Positions 16,500-24,416 of a stretch of 27,501 nt of DNA are shown here, in pieces. Numbering within the stretch: position 1 is the first letter of the stretch; each line of letters opens with the position of its first letter. The notes beneath the pieces were generated by a model. The model was not told where the DNA came from and made no database searches. It was given only the letters and a program-made list of their open reading frames with translations. Origin of the DNA: a virus; the IMG/VR virus record IMGVR_UViG_3300020731_000070, positions 1 through 27,501 of that record. The stretch is one strand, 5' to 3'. The position numbers and the translations under genes are program-made.

Positions 16500-17188
16500 T
16501 ATTCTCCAGTATTAATAACTCCTTGCCCAAATTGAGTTAGAGTTGGTTCTTTAAATGAAACTCCAATTATTTTAGCTGCTCTTGCAACAATTTCATCAAT
16601 ATCATTATTGTACCATAATGGGTCAACACTTCCTGTTGAATTATATACAGGTCTACCATTACCATCTGTTGTGTAATTCCAAACAACATCTGTAGGTACA
16701 GTTAAATATTTTAAGGTAATATTTGTTAAGGTATTTGGATATATTCTCCAGTTTGTATTTTGTTCTACAAAGAACGCATTTGCCTCATTAATTGGGTCAA
16801 TAGAATCCTGAATACGCTCAGCATATCTATTTTCTTCAAGTCTATATATTCTATAAATATTATCGGTATACATACCAATAAGCTTATTAAAACCTGTTGG
16901 TTTTGTTCCTAATAAAGTTCCAGATGTCAATGTAAGGCCAGAACCAATAGTCAACACAGCTGATTGTTCAAATGGCATTAATCTAGAAACCACATTATCT
17001 GTCATAGATAAACCTACTCTTGGAACAGGTCTTCCATACTGATATTGTTCTACACGACCAACTAAAAAATCATAATAATTTCTTTGAGCCGTATTAAAAG
17101 CGTATTGAAAATCTGCAGGGCTTAAACTTCCTAGCTGATTCTTTCTAACAATAAATCTAAGTATGGAATATACTTGGTCGACAGTCAT
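16499..17188 (-). CDS. Head-tail adaptor-type protein (229 aa)
   Basis: The first 45 residues are helical (MTVDQVYSILRFIVRKNQLG, SPADFQYAFNTAQRNYYDFL), then strands dominate, and a helical tail (DEIVARAAKIIGVSFKEP) ends the protein. This layout, size and place right after the capsid region are those of adaptor proteins that bind the portal ring. It starts a new unit: a terminator and a TATATTTGTGT box lie in the gap just upstream, with only 11-14 nt between box and start. It shares one base with the next gene. Confidence 0.6.
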   Translation of the reverse strand: MTVDQVYSILRFIVRKNQLGSLSPADFQYAFNTAQRNYYDFLVGRVEQYQYGRPVPRVGLSMTDNVVSRLMPFEQSAVLTIGSGLTLTSGTLLGTKPTGFNKLIGMYTDNIYRIYRLEENRYAERIQDSIDPINEANAFFVEQNTNWRIYPNTLTNITLKYLTVPTDVVWNYTTDGNGRPVYNSTGSVDPLWYNNDIDEIVARAAKIIGVSFKEPTLTQFGQGVINTGE

Positions 17189-17199
17189 CGGAATATTTT

Positions 17200-17210
17200 A
17201 CACAAATATA
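17200..17210 (-). promoter_or_regulatory. TATATTTG box for the adaptor/nozzle operon
   Basis: The minus strand reads TATATTTGTGT, a match to TAnnTTTG, immediately after the T-tract of the preceding terminator. The 19 bp 17192-17210 are identical to 729-747. The best upstream TTG is at a 14-nt spacing, shorter than the usual 17-19, so the -33 element is weak. Confidence 0.5.
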
Positions 17211-17212
17211 AC

Positions 17213-17242
17213 AAAAAAGCCCCACAATAGAAATTGTAGGGC
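17213..17242 (-). terminator. Intrinsic terminator after the 303-aa gene
   Basis: On the minus strand GCCCTACAAT (17242-17233) pairs with ATTGTGGGGC (17228-17219), 10 bp including one G-T wobble, with loop TTCT and a T6 tract (17218-17213). It lies about 30 bp after the stop of the 303-residue gene. Confidence 0.9.
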
Positions 17243-17272
17243 GTTACATCTAAAACTAAATCAACATGAGAA

Positions 17273-18184
17273 CTATAATTGCATTCTTAATGTACTAACA
17301 AATCCTGAACCATCTTCTGTAGAGGCAAATTCTGTTAGAGCATCTATTTCTTTTTGGTTGGCTGGCAACTGAGTAATCATTTGCTTTGTAGCCACCCAAT
17401 GAGCTTGATTTTTTACTAAACCTGTAGTAATGATACCTTTCTCTAATCCTTTTTCTACTAGGTATCTTAACTTCAATTTAGGGTTGTTTGCCATCAATAA
17501 AAACTTCTCTGGCTCAGCTAATGCTCTTGCCTTGTAGTCTTCTCTGATTGCGTCCATATCTCTTTCTTCTCCTGTGCTTGCATGTATAAAAGGGATGCCT
17601 AAGAACTTAGCGTGTGGTATCATATCATCCTCAGATGCTGAACGCGCTAAATCATAAGCTCTATCCTTTTTCTTTCCTAATTCTACTACATTATCATCAT
17701 TGTTACCGTAATCTAATAACATGTAGGTATTACTAATCATCTTAAACTTGTTTGTGTTTTTGCTACATTGATTATTCAATGTCAAGAACTGAACAAGTGG
17801 TTTGTTCCAAGATGGAACTCTTAAGAATCCGTTATTAAACTGAATTACATTCGTTTGTTTGTTAATAACATTGTCTGCTAATGGGCCATGTACTTCTTGC
17901 TCATCAACAAAAATGCTCTTCATTCCGTCAATGTATCTGATTTCTCTTGGTTGGAAATCCGGCTCTTGCTCTGTACCGTAATTCCACAGAATAGTATCTG
18001 AGTTTGGAATTAAAAAGTTAGGAGGGAAAATGCTAGCCCCCTCGTGGTACTTTGGATGTTCCTTAATAAGTCTGAAGATGTACATCTCAGGCTCTTTCTT
18101 AGCTTTTTTCGCAGTTATCTTCTTGCTTGAAGTTACTGGCGAATCTAATGTTGGTACGCTTGCCAACTCAGTTGCTTTTGCCAT
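17273..18184 (-). CDS. Uncharacterised virion-region protein (303 aa)
   Basis: The N-terminus is flexible and lysine-rich (SKKITAKKAKKEPE, 20-33). The central part is mixed alpha/beta (EMYIFRLIKEHP, REIRYIDGMKSIFVDEQEVH), and the C-terminal third is helical with DDMIPHAKFLGIPF and LKLRYLVEKGLEKGI. There are no enzyme motifs, signal peptide or membrane segment. The gene stands alone as a unit: it has the best promoter of the window, a hairpin over that promoter, and its own terminator. Standing between the capsid and adaptor genes, it may be a decoration, cargo or neck protein. I do not recognise the family. Confidence 0.6.
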   Translation of the reverse strand: MAKATELASVPTLDSPVTSSKKITAKKAKKEPEMYIFRLIKEHPKYHEGASIFPPNFLIPNSDTILWNYGTEQEPDFQPREIRYIDGMKSIFVDEQEVHGPLADNVINKQTNVIQFNNGFLRVPSWNKPLVQFLTLNNQCSKNTNKFKMISNTYMLLDYGNNDDNVVELGKKKDRAYDLARSASEDDMIPHAKFLGIPFIHASTGEERDMDAIREDYKARALAEPEKFLLMANNPKLKLRYLVEKGLEKGIITTGLVKNQAHWVATKQMITQLPANQKEIDALTEFASTEDGSGFVSTLRMQL

Positions 18185-18198
18185 AGTTTATTTTTTTA

Positions 18199-18228
18199 CA
18201 AATTTAGGTAATAATACTACCTAAACAA
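18199..18228 (-). promoter_or_regulatory. Bacteroidota promoter TTG-N19-TAAATTTG for the 303-aa gene
   Basis: On the minus strand TTG (18228-18226) is followed by exactly 19 nt and then TAAATTTG (18206-18199), the classical -33/-7 arrangement of Bacteroidota. The ATG at 18184 lies 14 nt after the -7 box. This is the only site here with both boxes at ideal spacing. Confidence 0.7.
18203..18225 (-). repeat. Perfect 8-bp inverted repeat inside the promoter
   Basis: TTTAGGTA (18203-18210) and TACCTAAA (18218-18225) are perfect complements separated by 7 nt. The repeat fills the spacer between the -33 and -7 boxes and covers part of the -7 box. It could be an operator for a dimeric regulator; as it lies upstream of the expected start it is less likely to act as an RNA hairpin. 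Confidence 0.6.
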
Positions 18229-18267
18229 TAAAAATGCCAAACTTTTTTTAAACTATAATATCCCTTT

Positions 18268-18466
18268 TATGTCACAATTTTTTAAATATTTGTGCATTTT
18301 ATGACACATTATGCAAGTTTTGTTACTTTTTTATATAAATATGTAACAAGTTGAATGATATTTAATTCATTATAACTCAATTTGTCTTTTATGAATGATA
18401 AGTCATACAAAAATATCCCTAACTATATTACAATATTTGATAAAATTAACCCTAACTATGTTACAA
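18268..18466. repeat. Array of five TATGTnACAA-like decamers
   Basis: Near-identical decamers occur at 18268 (TATGTCACAA), 18300 (TATGACACAT), 18340 (TATGTAACAA), 18424 (TATATTACAA) and 18457 (TATGTTACAA). The last two are part of a 17-bp direct repeat CCCTAACTATrTTACAA at 18417 and 18450, 33 bp apart. The pair TTGTTAC (18320-18326) and GTAACAA (18343-18349) also forms an inverted repeat. The region has no gene and is very AT-rich. Operators, upstream promoter elements or origin-type iterons are possible. Confidence 0.45.
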
Positions 18467-18468
18467 GT

Positions 18469-18496
18469 TGCATGAAAATTCAGAAAAATTCATGCA
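18469..18496. repeat. 8-bp inverted repeat after the capsid gene
   Basis: TGCATGAA (18469-18476) and TTCATGCA (18489-18496) are perfect complements with a 12-nt spacer. It lies between the capsid terminator and the decamer array. It may be a protein-binding site or a second 3' hairpin. Confidence 0.4.
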
Positions 18497-18506
18497 GATT
18501 ATACAC

Positions 18507-18534
18507 AAAAAAAGCCCCCCATTTCTGGAGGGCT
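18507..18534 (-). terminator. Intrinsic terminator after the major capsid gene
   Basis: On the minus strand AGCCCTCC (18534-18527) pairs with GGGGGGCT (18520-18513), 8 bp with one wobble, loop AGAAAT, followed by seven T (18513-18507). It lies about 20 bp after the capsid stop, so the very abundant capsid message ends here. Confidence 0.9.
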
Positions 18535-18554
18535 CTATATTCAATCAGCTAAGA

Positions 18555-19940
18555 TTAAACACCTTGGAAGATTGCATATTGGTTAGCAGCAAATGTTCTA
18601 ACACCTGGGAAAGACAACATAGAAATGGTCTTTTGCGCAGTTGTAGTTTTGTTGCTTGGAGCCAACATACCAGTCTCAGTAGTCAAGACTCTTTGACCGT
18701 TAACCTCTTGGAACACGATTTGGAATGAAGGGAATTGCTTACCTGTCTTCGCATCGTTGTTAATCTTTTGAGGAATTAACACACCATAGTTTCTCTTCTC
18801 TGGAACTTGAGCACCTGGGTTGATTTGGTATACAGACTCAGGAGAGAATCCGTTGTTTAAGAAGAAGTGGAATGTGTAACCGTCAATAGAGAAGCTATTG
18901 AAACCGTAGCTTACTGAAGCCTCTTCGTTTCCACCTACTGAAGCGTAACGGATAGCGCCATTGTTATACTTACCGAATAACAAATCGTTAACCGCTTGTC
19001 TTTGATAGATGTCTTGTAACCAATGGTACTCACCAGCACCACCGTAGAAGTTCAAAGTACGAGTTAATGTATGGATATCAGCGATTGCTGGACCAGCAGA
19101 AGCTGTATACTGAATTGTAGAACCTGCAGCAGACACACGTGGTAAAACACCAGTTGTACCTACTGTACCGTTAGATAAGTTGTCGATAGCAACACCCTCT
19201 AACATCTTAAACCAAGCTTGGTTCATGTAACGTTTGTTCATGTCGTCCATAGCTAAGTAGTAATAGTAGTGTTGTCCGTTACCGAAGTCAACCTCGTTTT
19301 TCTCGATGTCAGCACGGTCAGTGATTGTGTAGTCATCACGGTGTTCAGTAGTTGTGTTAGTGATTTTATCCAATAATGGAGAAATACCATCTAATACAGT
19401 TGATTGCTCACCAATGTTAACCGCACCTCTTAATAACAAGAATTCACCTGCTAATAAGTTAGCTGAACCTGCAGATACGAAAGCAGCTGTAGATTGTACT
19501 GGAGTGATTGTTGCAGTATGAGCGTTAGCTGTACTCTTGTTGATTGCAGTAACCATACCCTCAATACCTGAAGTCATGATACGAACTACCTCACCTACAC
19601 GGATTGGAGATTGAGTACCAGACGCATAATAAGAACCTGTACCTAAAGTTACTGTTACAGCAGCACCAGCAGCAGGAGCTGTAATTTGAGTGTTAACAGT
19701 TACTGATTGGTGTAAGCCTCTTTTTTCATAGTGGTAGAAAGTTCTGTTGTCAGATTTTGCTTCCATTACTGAGTTACCTAAAGCCATTTGTACGATTGCA
19801 TAGTTTTCTGCACCGTAGATACGAACCAAGTTCTTTTCAAAAGAACGGTCGAAGATGTTCAAGTTATTCAACAGGGTTCTGTTGGTAGCTGAACTAGCAA
19901 TACCCGCAGGTGTAGGGGTACTTGGGAAAGTGTTAGCCAT
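18555..19940 (-). CDS. Major capsid protein (461 aa)
   Basis: The length and layout fit an HK97-fold capsid protein. A helical N-terminal arm includes LLNNLNIFDRSFEKNLVRIY (24-43), an extended strand region has KSDNRTFYHYEKRGLHQSV, a Thr/Ala-rich beta domain lies at about 80-170, and the rest is mixed alpha/beta. It follows the scaffold-like gene by 13 nt and is followed by a strong terminator. Codon use is visibly different from neighbours: Asn, Asp, Tyr and Phe are mostly written with C-ending codons and Arg often with CGT, as expected for the most highly expressed structural protein. Direct homology was not tested; the call rests on order, size and composition. Confidence 0.8.
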   Translation of the reverse strand: MANTFPSTPTPAGIASSATNRTLLNNLNIFDRSFEKNLVRIYGAENYAIVQMALGNSVMEAKSDNRTFYHYEKRGLHQSVTVNTQITAPAAGAAVTVTLGTGSYYASGTQSPIRVGEVVRIMTSGIEGMVTAINKSTANAHTATITPVQSTAAFVSAGSANLLAGEFLLLRGAVNIGEQSTVLDGISPLLDKITNTTTEHRDDYTITDRADIEKNEVDFGNGQHYYYYLAMDDMNKRYMNQAWFKMLEGVAIDNLSNGTVGTTGVLPRVSAAGSTIQYTASAGPAIADIHTLTRTLNFYGGAGEYHWLQDIYQRQAVNDLLFGKYNNGAIRYASVGGNEEASVSYGFNSFSIDGYTFHFFLNNGFSPESVYQINPGAQVPEKRNYGVLIPQKINNDAKTGKQFPSFQIVFQEVNGQRVLTTETGMLAPSNKTTTAQKTISMLSFPGVRTFAANQYAIFQGV

Positions 19941-19953
19941 TTTTTATTATAGT

Positions 19954-21165
19954 TTAAATTTGTCTTTGTTTATGCCCTAAAAATAATTGGTCAAAAAGAT
20001 TTCTCTCTTCGTCCGCGGCACTAGGGCGATATGTACCGCTTTGTTCAACGTCTGTAGTGATGTTTTTTCTTTGCTTTAACATTTCAAGTCTTGTTTGATT
20101 TGCCGTTTGGCTAATCACAGATTGAATTATCTTGTCAAAGTTATCAGCAATATACAAGTCTTTTAAAAGCCTATCAGATTGGTACTTACCATCTTGGTAG
20201 TATCTCTCTGCATAATATTCCTGTAAGCTTTCTGCAGCATCTCGGTATCTTGAAGCTTCCTGCGCAGGGATTTCAAATTTACCATTAATACTTAAACTTG
20301 CCTTGTCGTCCTTCCAATTAAATTGCAAGGCTCCCAAACGATTCTCTACACCATTTAGACTCTCTAGAAACTTCTGCCTTTCTTCTTGGGCTTCTGCATC
20401 TACTTGAGTGTCAACCTGTTGTGTAGGTCTTTCGTACTGCGGAAATTTAATATCCTCAGACATTCTTTCAAAAAACTCTCTTGCCTCAGATACATCATTC
20501 TTGATTTTCTGAGACAATTTTTTTTGTTCTCTTTTGAGCTTGGATTCGTCAAACGCAAACTCATCAATAGAATATTTTTCTTCGTATTCAGCCTGTACAT
20601 CATCGTTGTCAAACTCTGGGTTTTGAAACTTAATGTATGACTTTAATACGTCTTCATCAGGTTTGTCTTTAATCTCATCAGCTACCTTTTTATTATAAAG
20701 GATTTCTGCCACCTCATTAATCTTTCCTTCAGCTATAAGATTATATAATGCCTCTGAGGTTTCGTTTTCAAACTTTACTTGTTGAGCTGCTTGTTCCGCT
20801 AAGGCTTGTTGCAACTCTTCCCAAGATGAAAACTGACCATCAGTTCTTTGTTTTATAAAATCATCCTCGTCTAATACCTCATCATCATCATCTGTAGGTA
20901 AAGGTTGTTCCTCTATAATTTCCTCATTTTGTGATTGAGCATCCTCAATTTCTTTTAGTTGCTCAGCTGATAATGTTTTTGCAAACTCTTGCAAAGGGTC
21001 TAACTCCTCTACAGGTATTTGTGGTTCTACAGGAGTAATTGTATCATCTGCATTTACTGCTGTAGTTGTATCAACTGGGTTTAAACTTGGTTGTTGGTCT
21101 GTCAAAGAACTGGCGCTTTCTTTTTGCTCAGCAGCCCATTGCTGCATGAAGTCTGTGTTTTCCAT
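19954..21165 (-). CDS. Acidic scaffold-like head assembly protein (403 aa)
   Basis: The first 100 residues are extended and very acidic (QPLPTDDDDEVLDEDDFIKQ near 87-106). The middle and end are helical with coiled-coil character (FDESKLKREQKKLSQKIKND, QEERQKFLESLNGVENRLGA). It lies between the portal and capsid genes, the normal place for a scaffolding protein, which guides capsid assembly and then leaves the head. No protease motif is seen. A promoter-like box lies 36 nt before the start. The scaffold call comes from position and composition. Confidence 0.7.
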   Translation of the reverse strand: MENTDFMQQWAAEQKESASSLTDQQPSLNPVDTTTAVNADDTITPVEPQIPVEELDPLQEFAKTLSAEQLKEIEDAQSQNEEIIEEQPLPTDDDDEVLDEDDFIKQRTDGQFSSWEELQQALAEQAAQQVKFENETSEALYNLIAEGKINEVAEILYNKKVADEIKDKPDEDVLKSYIKFQNPEFDNDDVQAEYEEKYSIDEFAFDESKLKREQKKLSQKIKNDVSEAREFFERMSEDIKFPQYERPTQQVDTQVDAEAQEERQKFLESLNGVENRLGALQFNWKDDKASLSINGKFEIPAQEASRYRDAAESLQEYYAERYYQDGKYQSDRLLKDLYIADNFDKIIQSVISQTANQTRLEMLKQRKNITTDVEQSGTYRPSAADEERNLFDQLFLGHKQRQI

Positions 21166-21200
21166 ATATTTTGTTTTTAGGATTTACTTGTCCGAAACTA

Positions 21201-21211
21201 ACACAAATATA
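21201..21211 (-). promoter_or_regulatory. TATATTTG box upstream of scaffold and capsid genes
   Basis: The minus strand reads TATATTTGTGT 36 nt before the scaffold ATG and after the portal terminator. A TTTTG lies 15 nt upstream, shorter than ideal. It would give the scaffold and capsid genes their own transcript. Confidence 0.5.
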
Positions 21212-21239
21212 AGGATTTTTATATTACAAAATTTTTTAT

Positions 21240-21268
21240 AAAAAAAGGGCACGGTAGAAACCGCACCC
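21240..21268 (-). terminator. Intrinsic terminator after the portal gene
   Basis: On the minus strand GGGTGCGGT (21268-21260) pairs with ACCGTGCCC (21255-21247), 9 bp including two G-T wobbles, loop TTCT, then seven T. The wobbles become mismatches on the plus strand, which supports the minus orientation. Confidence 0.9.
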
Positions 21269-21304
21269 CCTTCAGCCATGAAAACACACACAAAGAAAGC
21301 TATG

Positions 21305-23647
21305 TTATTCAGAACCCTGTTCAGGCTCTTGAGATTGTTCTTGTTGTTGTGCCTCCTGTTGTTGTGCTTGTTGTTGAGCCATTGCTTCTTGCTGTTGCTT
21401 TTGCATCTTCTCTTGAACGGCTGTGCCCAAAATAGAATCAGCAAGTTGTTTTATTTCATCTGGTAATGGTTGTCCTGTTTTCAAAGATTCCATATACATA
21501 GTTGTTGCAAACTTAATCAACTCTAATTCTTTATCAGAATCTCCCTTGGTCTTATTAACTGCCATCTTACCTTGAGACTCAAGTTGAGTAAGCTGAGCGT
21601 CTTGTTGCATTTTTTGTTGAGAAGCCTGAGCCTGAATTTGAGCATTCATTTGGCTATTCTTTTGAGCAGCCTCCTCAGCTTCTTTCTTAGCTCTCTTCAT
21701 GCTCTTAGCTAAATACAACTCAGCTAATTTAACATCCTCAATATTCTTAATCTTAAATACCTGCTCGTAAGTAATACCACCTGCCTGTAAAGCCTGCATC
21801 ATTAAGTTATTTAACTCTGCTTTCTTTTGGTCATCAGGTAACATTTCAACCTTAACATCAAAGGTCATATCTAAAAGACTTAGGTCATAACCTTCCATCT
21901 CCTTATATTTGGTAGCCTTGAATACAACTGAATCCCACAACATCATAGAAACCTTTTCTGTTGTTTCTTCCATTAGGTTTGTAAAGGCATCATAGATATA
22001 TTCTGTAGCTGAGTTAGAGCTTTGGATTTGTTGTTGCATTACCCCAAGACCAGTCTTAACAGGAACACTTGAACCATCTCTATATTCAGAGATACCCATC
22101 TCCTCTCTTAATCTATCTAGGTTAAAATTGTACTGACTAATCAAGGTATTCAACTGAGCTACGTTACCATTGTTAGGTAATTGCTGAATAGGAAATGCTT
22201 TTGGCTGACCATCATCTCCTGTTGAATCCCAAAACACTCTACCTGTTTGGTCGTATATCTTCATCAACTGAAGTGGCTCTACGCTATTACCAGTTCCCAA
22301 ATCAACATCTCTAAATCCTGAAATATCTACAGAGAATCCATCTGGCTTCATCAAGGCAATCAATTGTTGCATCTTCATTCTGATAAGAAGCATTGCTCTG
22401 ATTGGTCCCATAGCCTTCTCAATCATAGAAGGTACTAAGGCTCCTGTAGCGTTAGGACAAATAATAGAATAGCTGAACATAGCATCTACCCCATTATTAT
22501 AAGGTCTAATAGTATTTGAATTTAGGTTCCACTCTAACATGATTTCGGTATCACATACCCAAACACCATGGTAGATGTTCATTACTTTTGATTCAATAAC
22601 TTCTCCAGCCAGCTCTTGCCCTTCTGGAGCAACTGGCCTACCTTGTTTAGGTATTGCAAGAATGTTGCCATATTTATTTTCTGTTTTAACTGTGTATTCT
22701 ACATCCGTAGTTTTTACCTCAAAGTCGAAGACCAATACCGCGTAATCATCATAGGGCCTAAGCTCTGTGTATTTATATGAATCTTTCCAATAAAGGTTTT
22801 CAGCTCTCTTAAGTTCACGAGAAGCCTTCTGCGCCAACTTGAATAGGGTCTCTTCATCTAGATTGTATTTTTTTCTGATTACTGAAATCTTCATTGGTTT
22901 AACCTCACCAATATATCCTAAATCTTTTCCGTTGTCAGTTTCAAATACATTATAGATTAAGTTTTCTGGCTTAACCCTTTTAATCTTGATGTTATGATTG
23001 CCATCAAAGTAAACCTTTGTTGCGGCAAAGTTTACATCAATAACATCTCTAATTAATGTTCTTTTAAGAATACCATAATCATTCTCATCCAAGATTTTTT
23101 TAAGCTTGGTTTCAAATAATATTTCTTCTGGTAATCTATATTCTAAATCAAAGTATAATGCTAAATCATCCTCATCCTCAGGCATAAACTTCTGAGACTC
23201 AACTTGATGTCCAATTTGCTCTTCAAGGGCTTGTATTTGCTCCTTGTTCTTCATTCTAAAAGTAGCCTCTTGTTTTTCCATTTCTTTGATAGAAAAACTC
23301 ATATCATCGGTAGCTTTAACCACAGGCTTTTCTCTTCTTGATAAATATGTTCCAAGTAATATCTCAACAAACTTAGGCGCAATCTTAATGGTACTCCAGT
23401 CTAGGTTTACATAGGTTTGGTTTCCCTCAACTCTTAATAAATCCATAAACTCTTTCATAGAGTTAGTACCCATAGAAAACTCTCTATTAGCACGCCATAC
23501 TCTATAACGCTTACCATAGTACCCATCTGAATTTCTATCAGCTGAATTAAATATACCCTGTGCCACCTTCAAGCCATAATCTTTAGTCCTTTTTTTGGAC
23601 GGCTTTTCCATGTGCATTTGCAATAACCTGTCTATACTTGAAAACAT
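21305..23647 (-). CDS. Portal protein (780 aa)
   Basis: Size and order fit a portal of the crAss-like/podovirus type. The N-terminal part contains YVNLDWSTIKIAPKFVEILL (79-98), typical of the portal base, followed by the wing region with acidic helices. The segment about 400-440 (VPSMIEKAMGPIRAMLLIRM) is a long hydrophobic-amphipathic helix, and REEMGISEYRDGSSVPVKTG with QQQIQSSNSATEYIYDAF is like the crown-side helices of other portals. The last 120 residues are a Gln/Glu/Ala-rich helix with glutamine runs (EAMAQQQAQQQEAQQQEQ). The portal forms the ring through which DNA is packed and leaves. No large terminase gene is next to it in this window. Confidence 0.85.
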   Translation of the reverse strand: MFSSIDRLLQMHMEKPSKKRTKDYGLKVAQGIFNSADRNSDGYYGKRYRVWRANREFSMGTNSMKEFMDLLRVEGNQTYVNLDWSTIKIAPKFVEILLGTYLSRREKPVVKATDDMSFSIKEMEKQEATFRMKNKEQIQALEEQIGHQVESQKFMPEDEDDLALYFDLEYRLPEEILFETKLKKILDENDYGILKRTLIRDVIDVNFAATKVYFDGNHNIKIKRVKPENLIYNVFETDNGKDLGYIGEVKPMKISVIRKKYNLDEETLFKLAQKASRELKRAENLYWKDSYKYTELRPYDDYAVLVFDFEVKTTDVEYTVKTENKYGNILAIPKQGRPVAPEGQELAGEVIESKVMNIYHGVWVCDTEIMLEWNLNSNTIRPYNNGVDAMFSYSIICPNATGALVPSMIEKAMGPIRAMLLIRMKMQQLIALMKPDGFSVDISGFRDVDLGTGNSVEPLQLMKIYDQTGRVFWDSTGDDGQPKAFPIQQLPNNGNVAQLNTLISQYNFNLDRLREEMGISEYRDGSSVPVKTGLGVMQQQIQSSNSATEYIYDAFTNLMEETTEKVSMMLWDSVVFKATKYKEMEGYDLSLLDMTFDVKVEMLPDDQKKAELNNLMMQALQAGGITYEQVFKIKNIEDVKLAELYLAKSMKRAKKEAEEAAQKNSQMNAQIQAQASQQKMQQDAQLTQLESQGKMAVNKTKGDSDKELELIKFATTMYMESLKTGQPLPDEIKQLADSILGTAVQEKMQKQQQEAMAQQQAQQQEAQQQEQSQEPEQGSE

Positions 23648-23662
23648 ATTCTTGTGTTTCTA

Positions 23663-23670
23663 CAAATGTA
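23663..23670 (-). promoter_or_regulatory. Possible weak -7 box TACATTTG before portal
   Basis: The minus strand reads TACATTTG in the 28-nt gap before the portal ATG (15 nt downstream). No TTG is found at suitable spacing, so the site may be chance. Confidence 0.25.
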
Positions 23671-23675
23671 AGATT

Positions 23676-24416
23676 TTATTTGGACATTGAACCCCACTTG
23701 AATATCAATTTGGTGTACCAATCATCCTGTATATTATTCTTTTTAATCCAATTTACAACTATATTAATTCTCTTACCTTTATCCTTTGGCATAATCTTAT
23801 AACCAGATTCCCAAAAAGGAGTCATCAATCTTGAGTAGGTAATTCTTCTTCTTTTGATTTCCTCCTCAGAATACTTACTAGGTTTTTTTAAAGATTCATT
23901 AGGGTCCTTAATTTGAGTTACATCTTGTTTAATTTTTGCCATATGAAAAAACTTTCTCAACATGTTCTTTTCATAATACTCTACAACCTCCCTGCCCTTA
24001 TCTAATAAATAATAAAATCCCCTTCCATCTTTTGTGGCCAAATTAATTAACATTAAATAATTCATGTCTTTTATTACTGTTGTAGCAGGTATACCTAAAT
24101 CCTTAAAGTCTTTTTTAATTTTTTCTACAGAGGTAAAATTCCTTTCATACATATAAAATAAAATCATCATACGCTTTATGTTTAACTTGCTAGGCAAGGG
24201 CTTCATAAGTATATGTGATATATATCCTAAATACACAATCCACTTTTTTCTTTTAAGTTGAAAGTGCATATTCTTAATATAGTAATCTCTTTTTTTTACA
24301 ATGGCTTCTAGGTACTTTATTCTTTCTTTGTATGGTGCGAGTAAAGTCTTTTCAAGCTCATCGGTATTAATAAAGGCTGATATATTAATTCCGTTACCTT
24401 GACTTTTTATTTTCAT
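23676..24416 (-). CDS. Winged-helix-like DNA-binding protein (246 aa)
   Basis: Residues about 28-60 form a basic helix (APYKERIKYLEAIVKKRDYY). Residues 80-150 have the order helix, helix (SVEKIKKDFKDLGIPATTVI), helix (KDMNYLMLINLATK) and a beta wing (DGRGFYYLLDKGREVVEYYE), as in MarR-like winged-helix proteins. The C-terminal 80 residues are basic (SKYSEEEIKRRRITYSRLM). It overlaps the preceding gene by 23 nt and precedes the portal gene. A small terminase subunit, which binds packaging sites, would fit the position; a transcription regulator is the alternative. No ATPase motif is seen. Confidence 0.55.
   Translation of the reverse strand: MKIKSQGNGINISAFINTDELEKTLLAPYKERIKYLEAIVKKRDYYIKNMHFQLKRKKWIVYLGYISHILMKPLPSKLNIKRMMILFYMYERNFTSVEKIKKDFKDLGIPATTVIKDMNYLMLINLATKDGRGFYYLLDKGREVVEYYEKNMLRKFFHMAKIKQDVTQIKDPNESLKKPSKYSEEEIKRRRITYSRLMTPFWESGYKIMPKDKGKRINIVVNWIKKNNIQDDWYTKLIFKWGSMSK

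Noticed and set aside
20400-20612. 70-codon minus-strand ORF inside the scaffold-like gene
   Set aside because: It is out of frame in a clear coding region and has no recognisable features.
21184-21444. 86-codon minus-strand ORF over the end of the portal gene
   Set aside because: It reads the Gln-repeat region in another frame, giving runs of Asn, Lys and Arg, and crosses the portal terminator.
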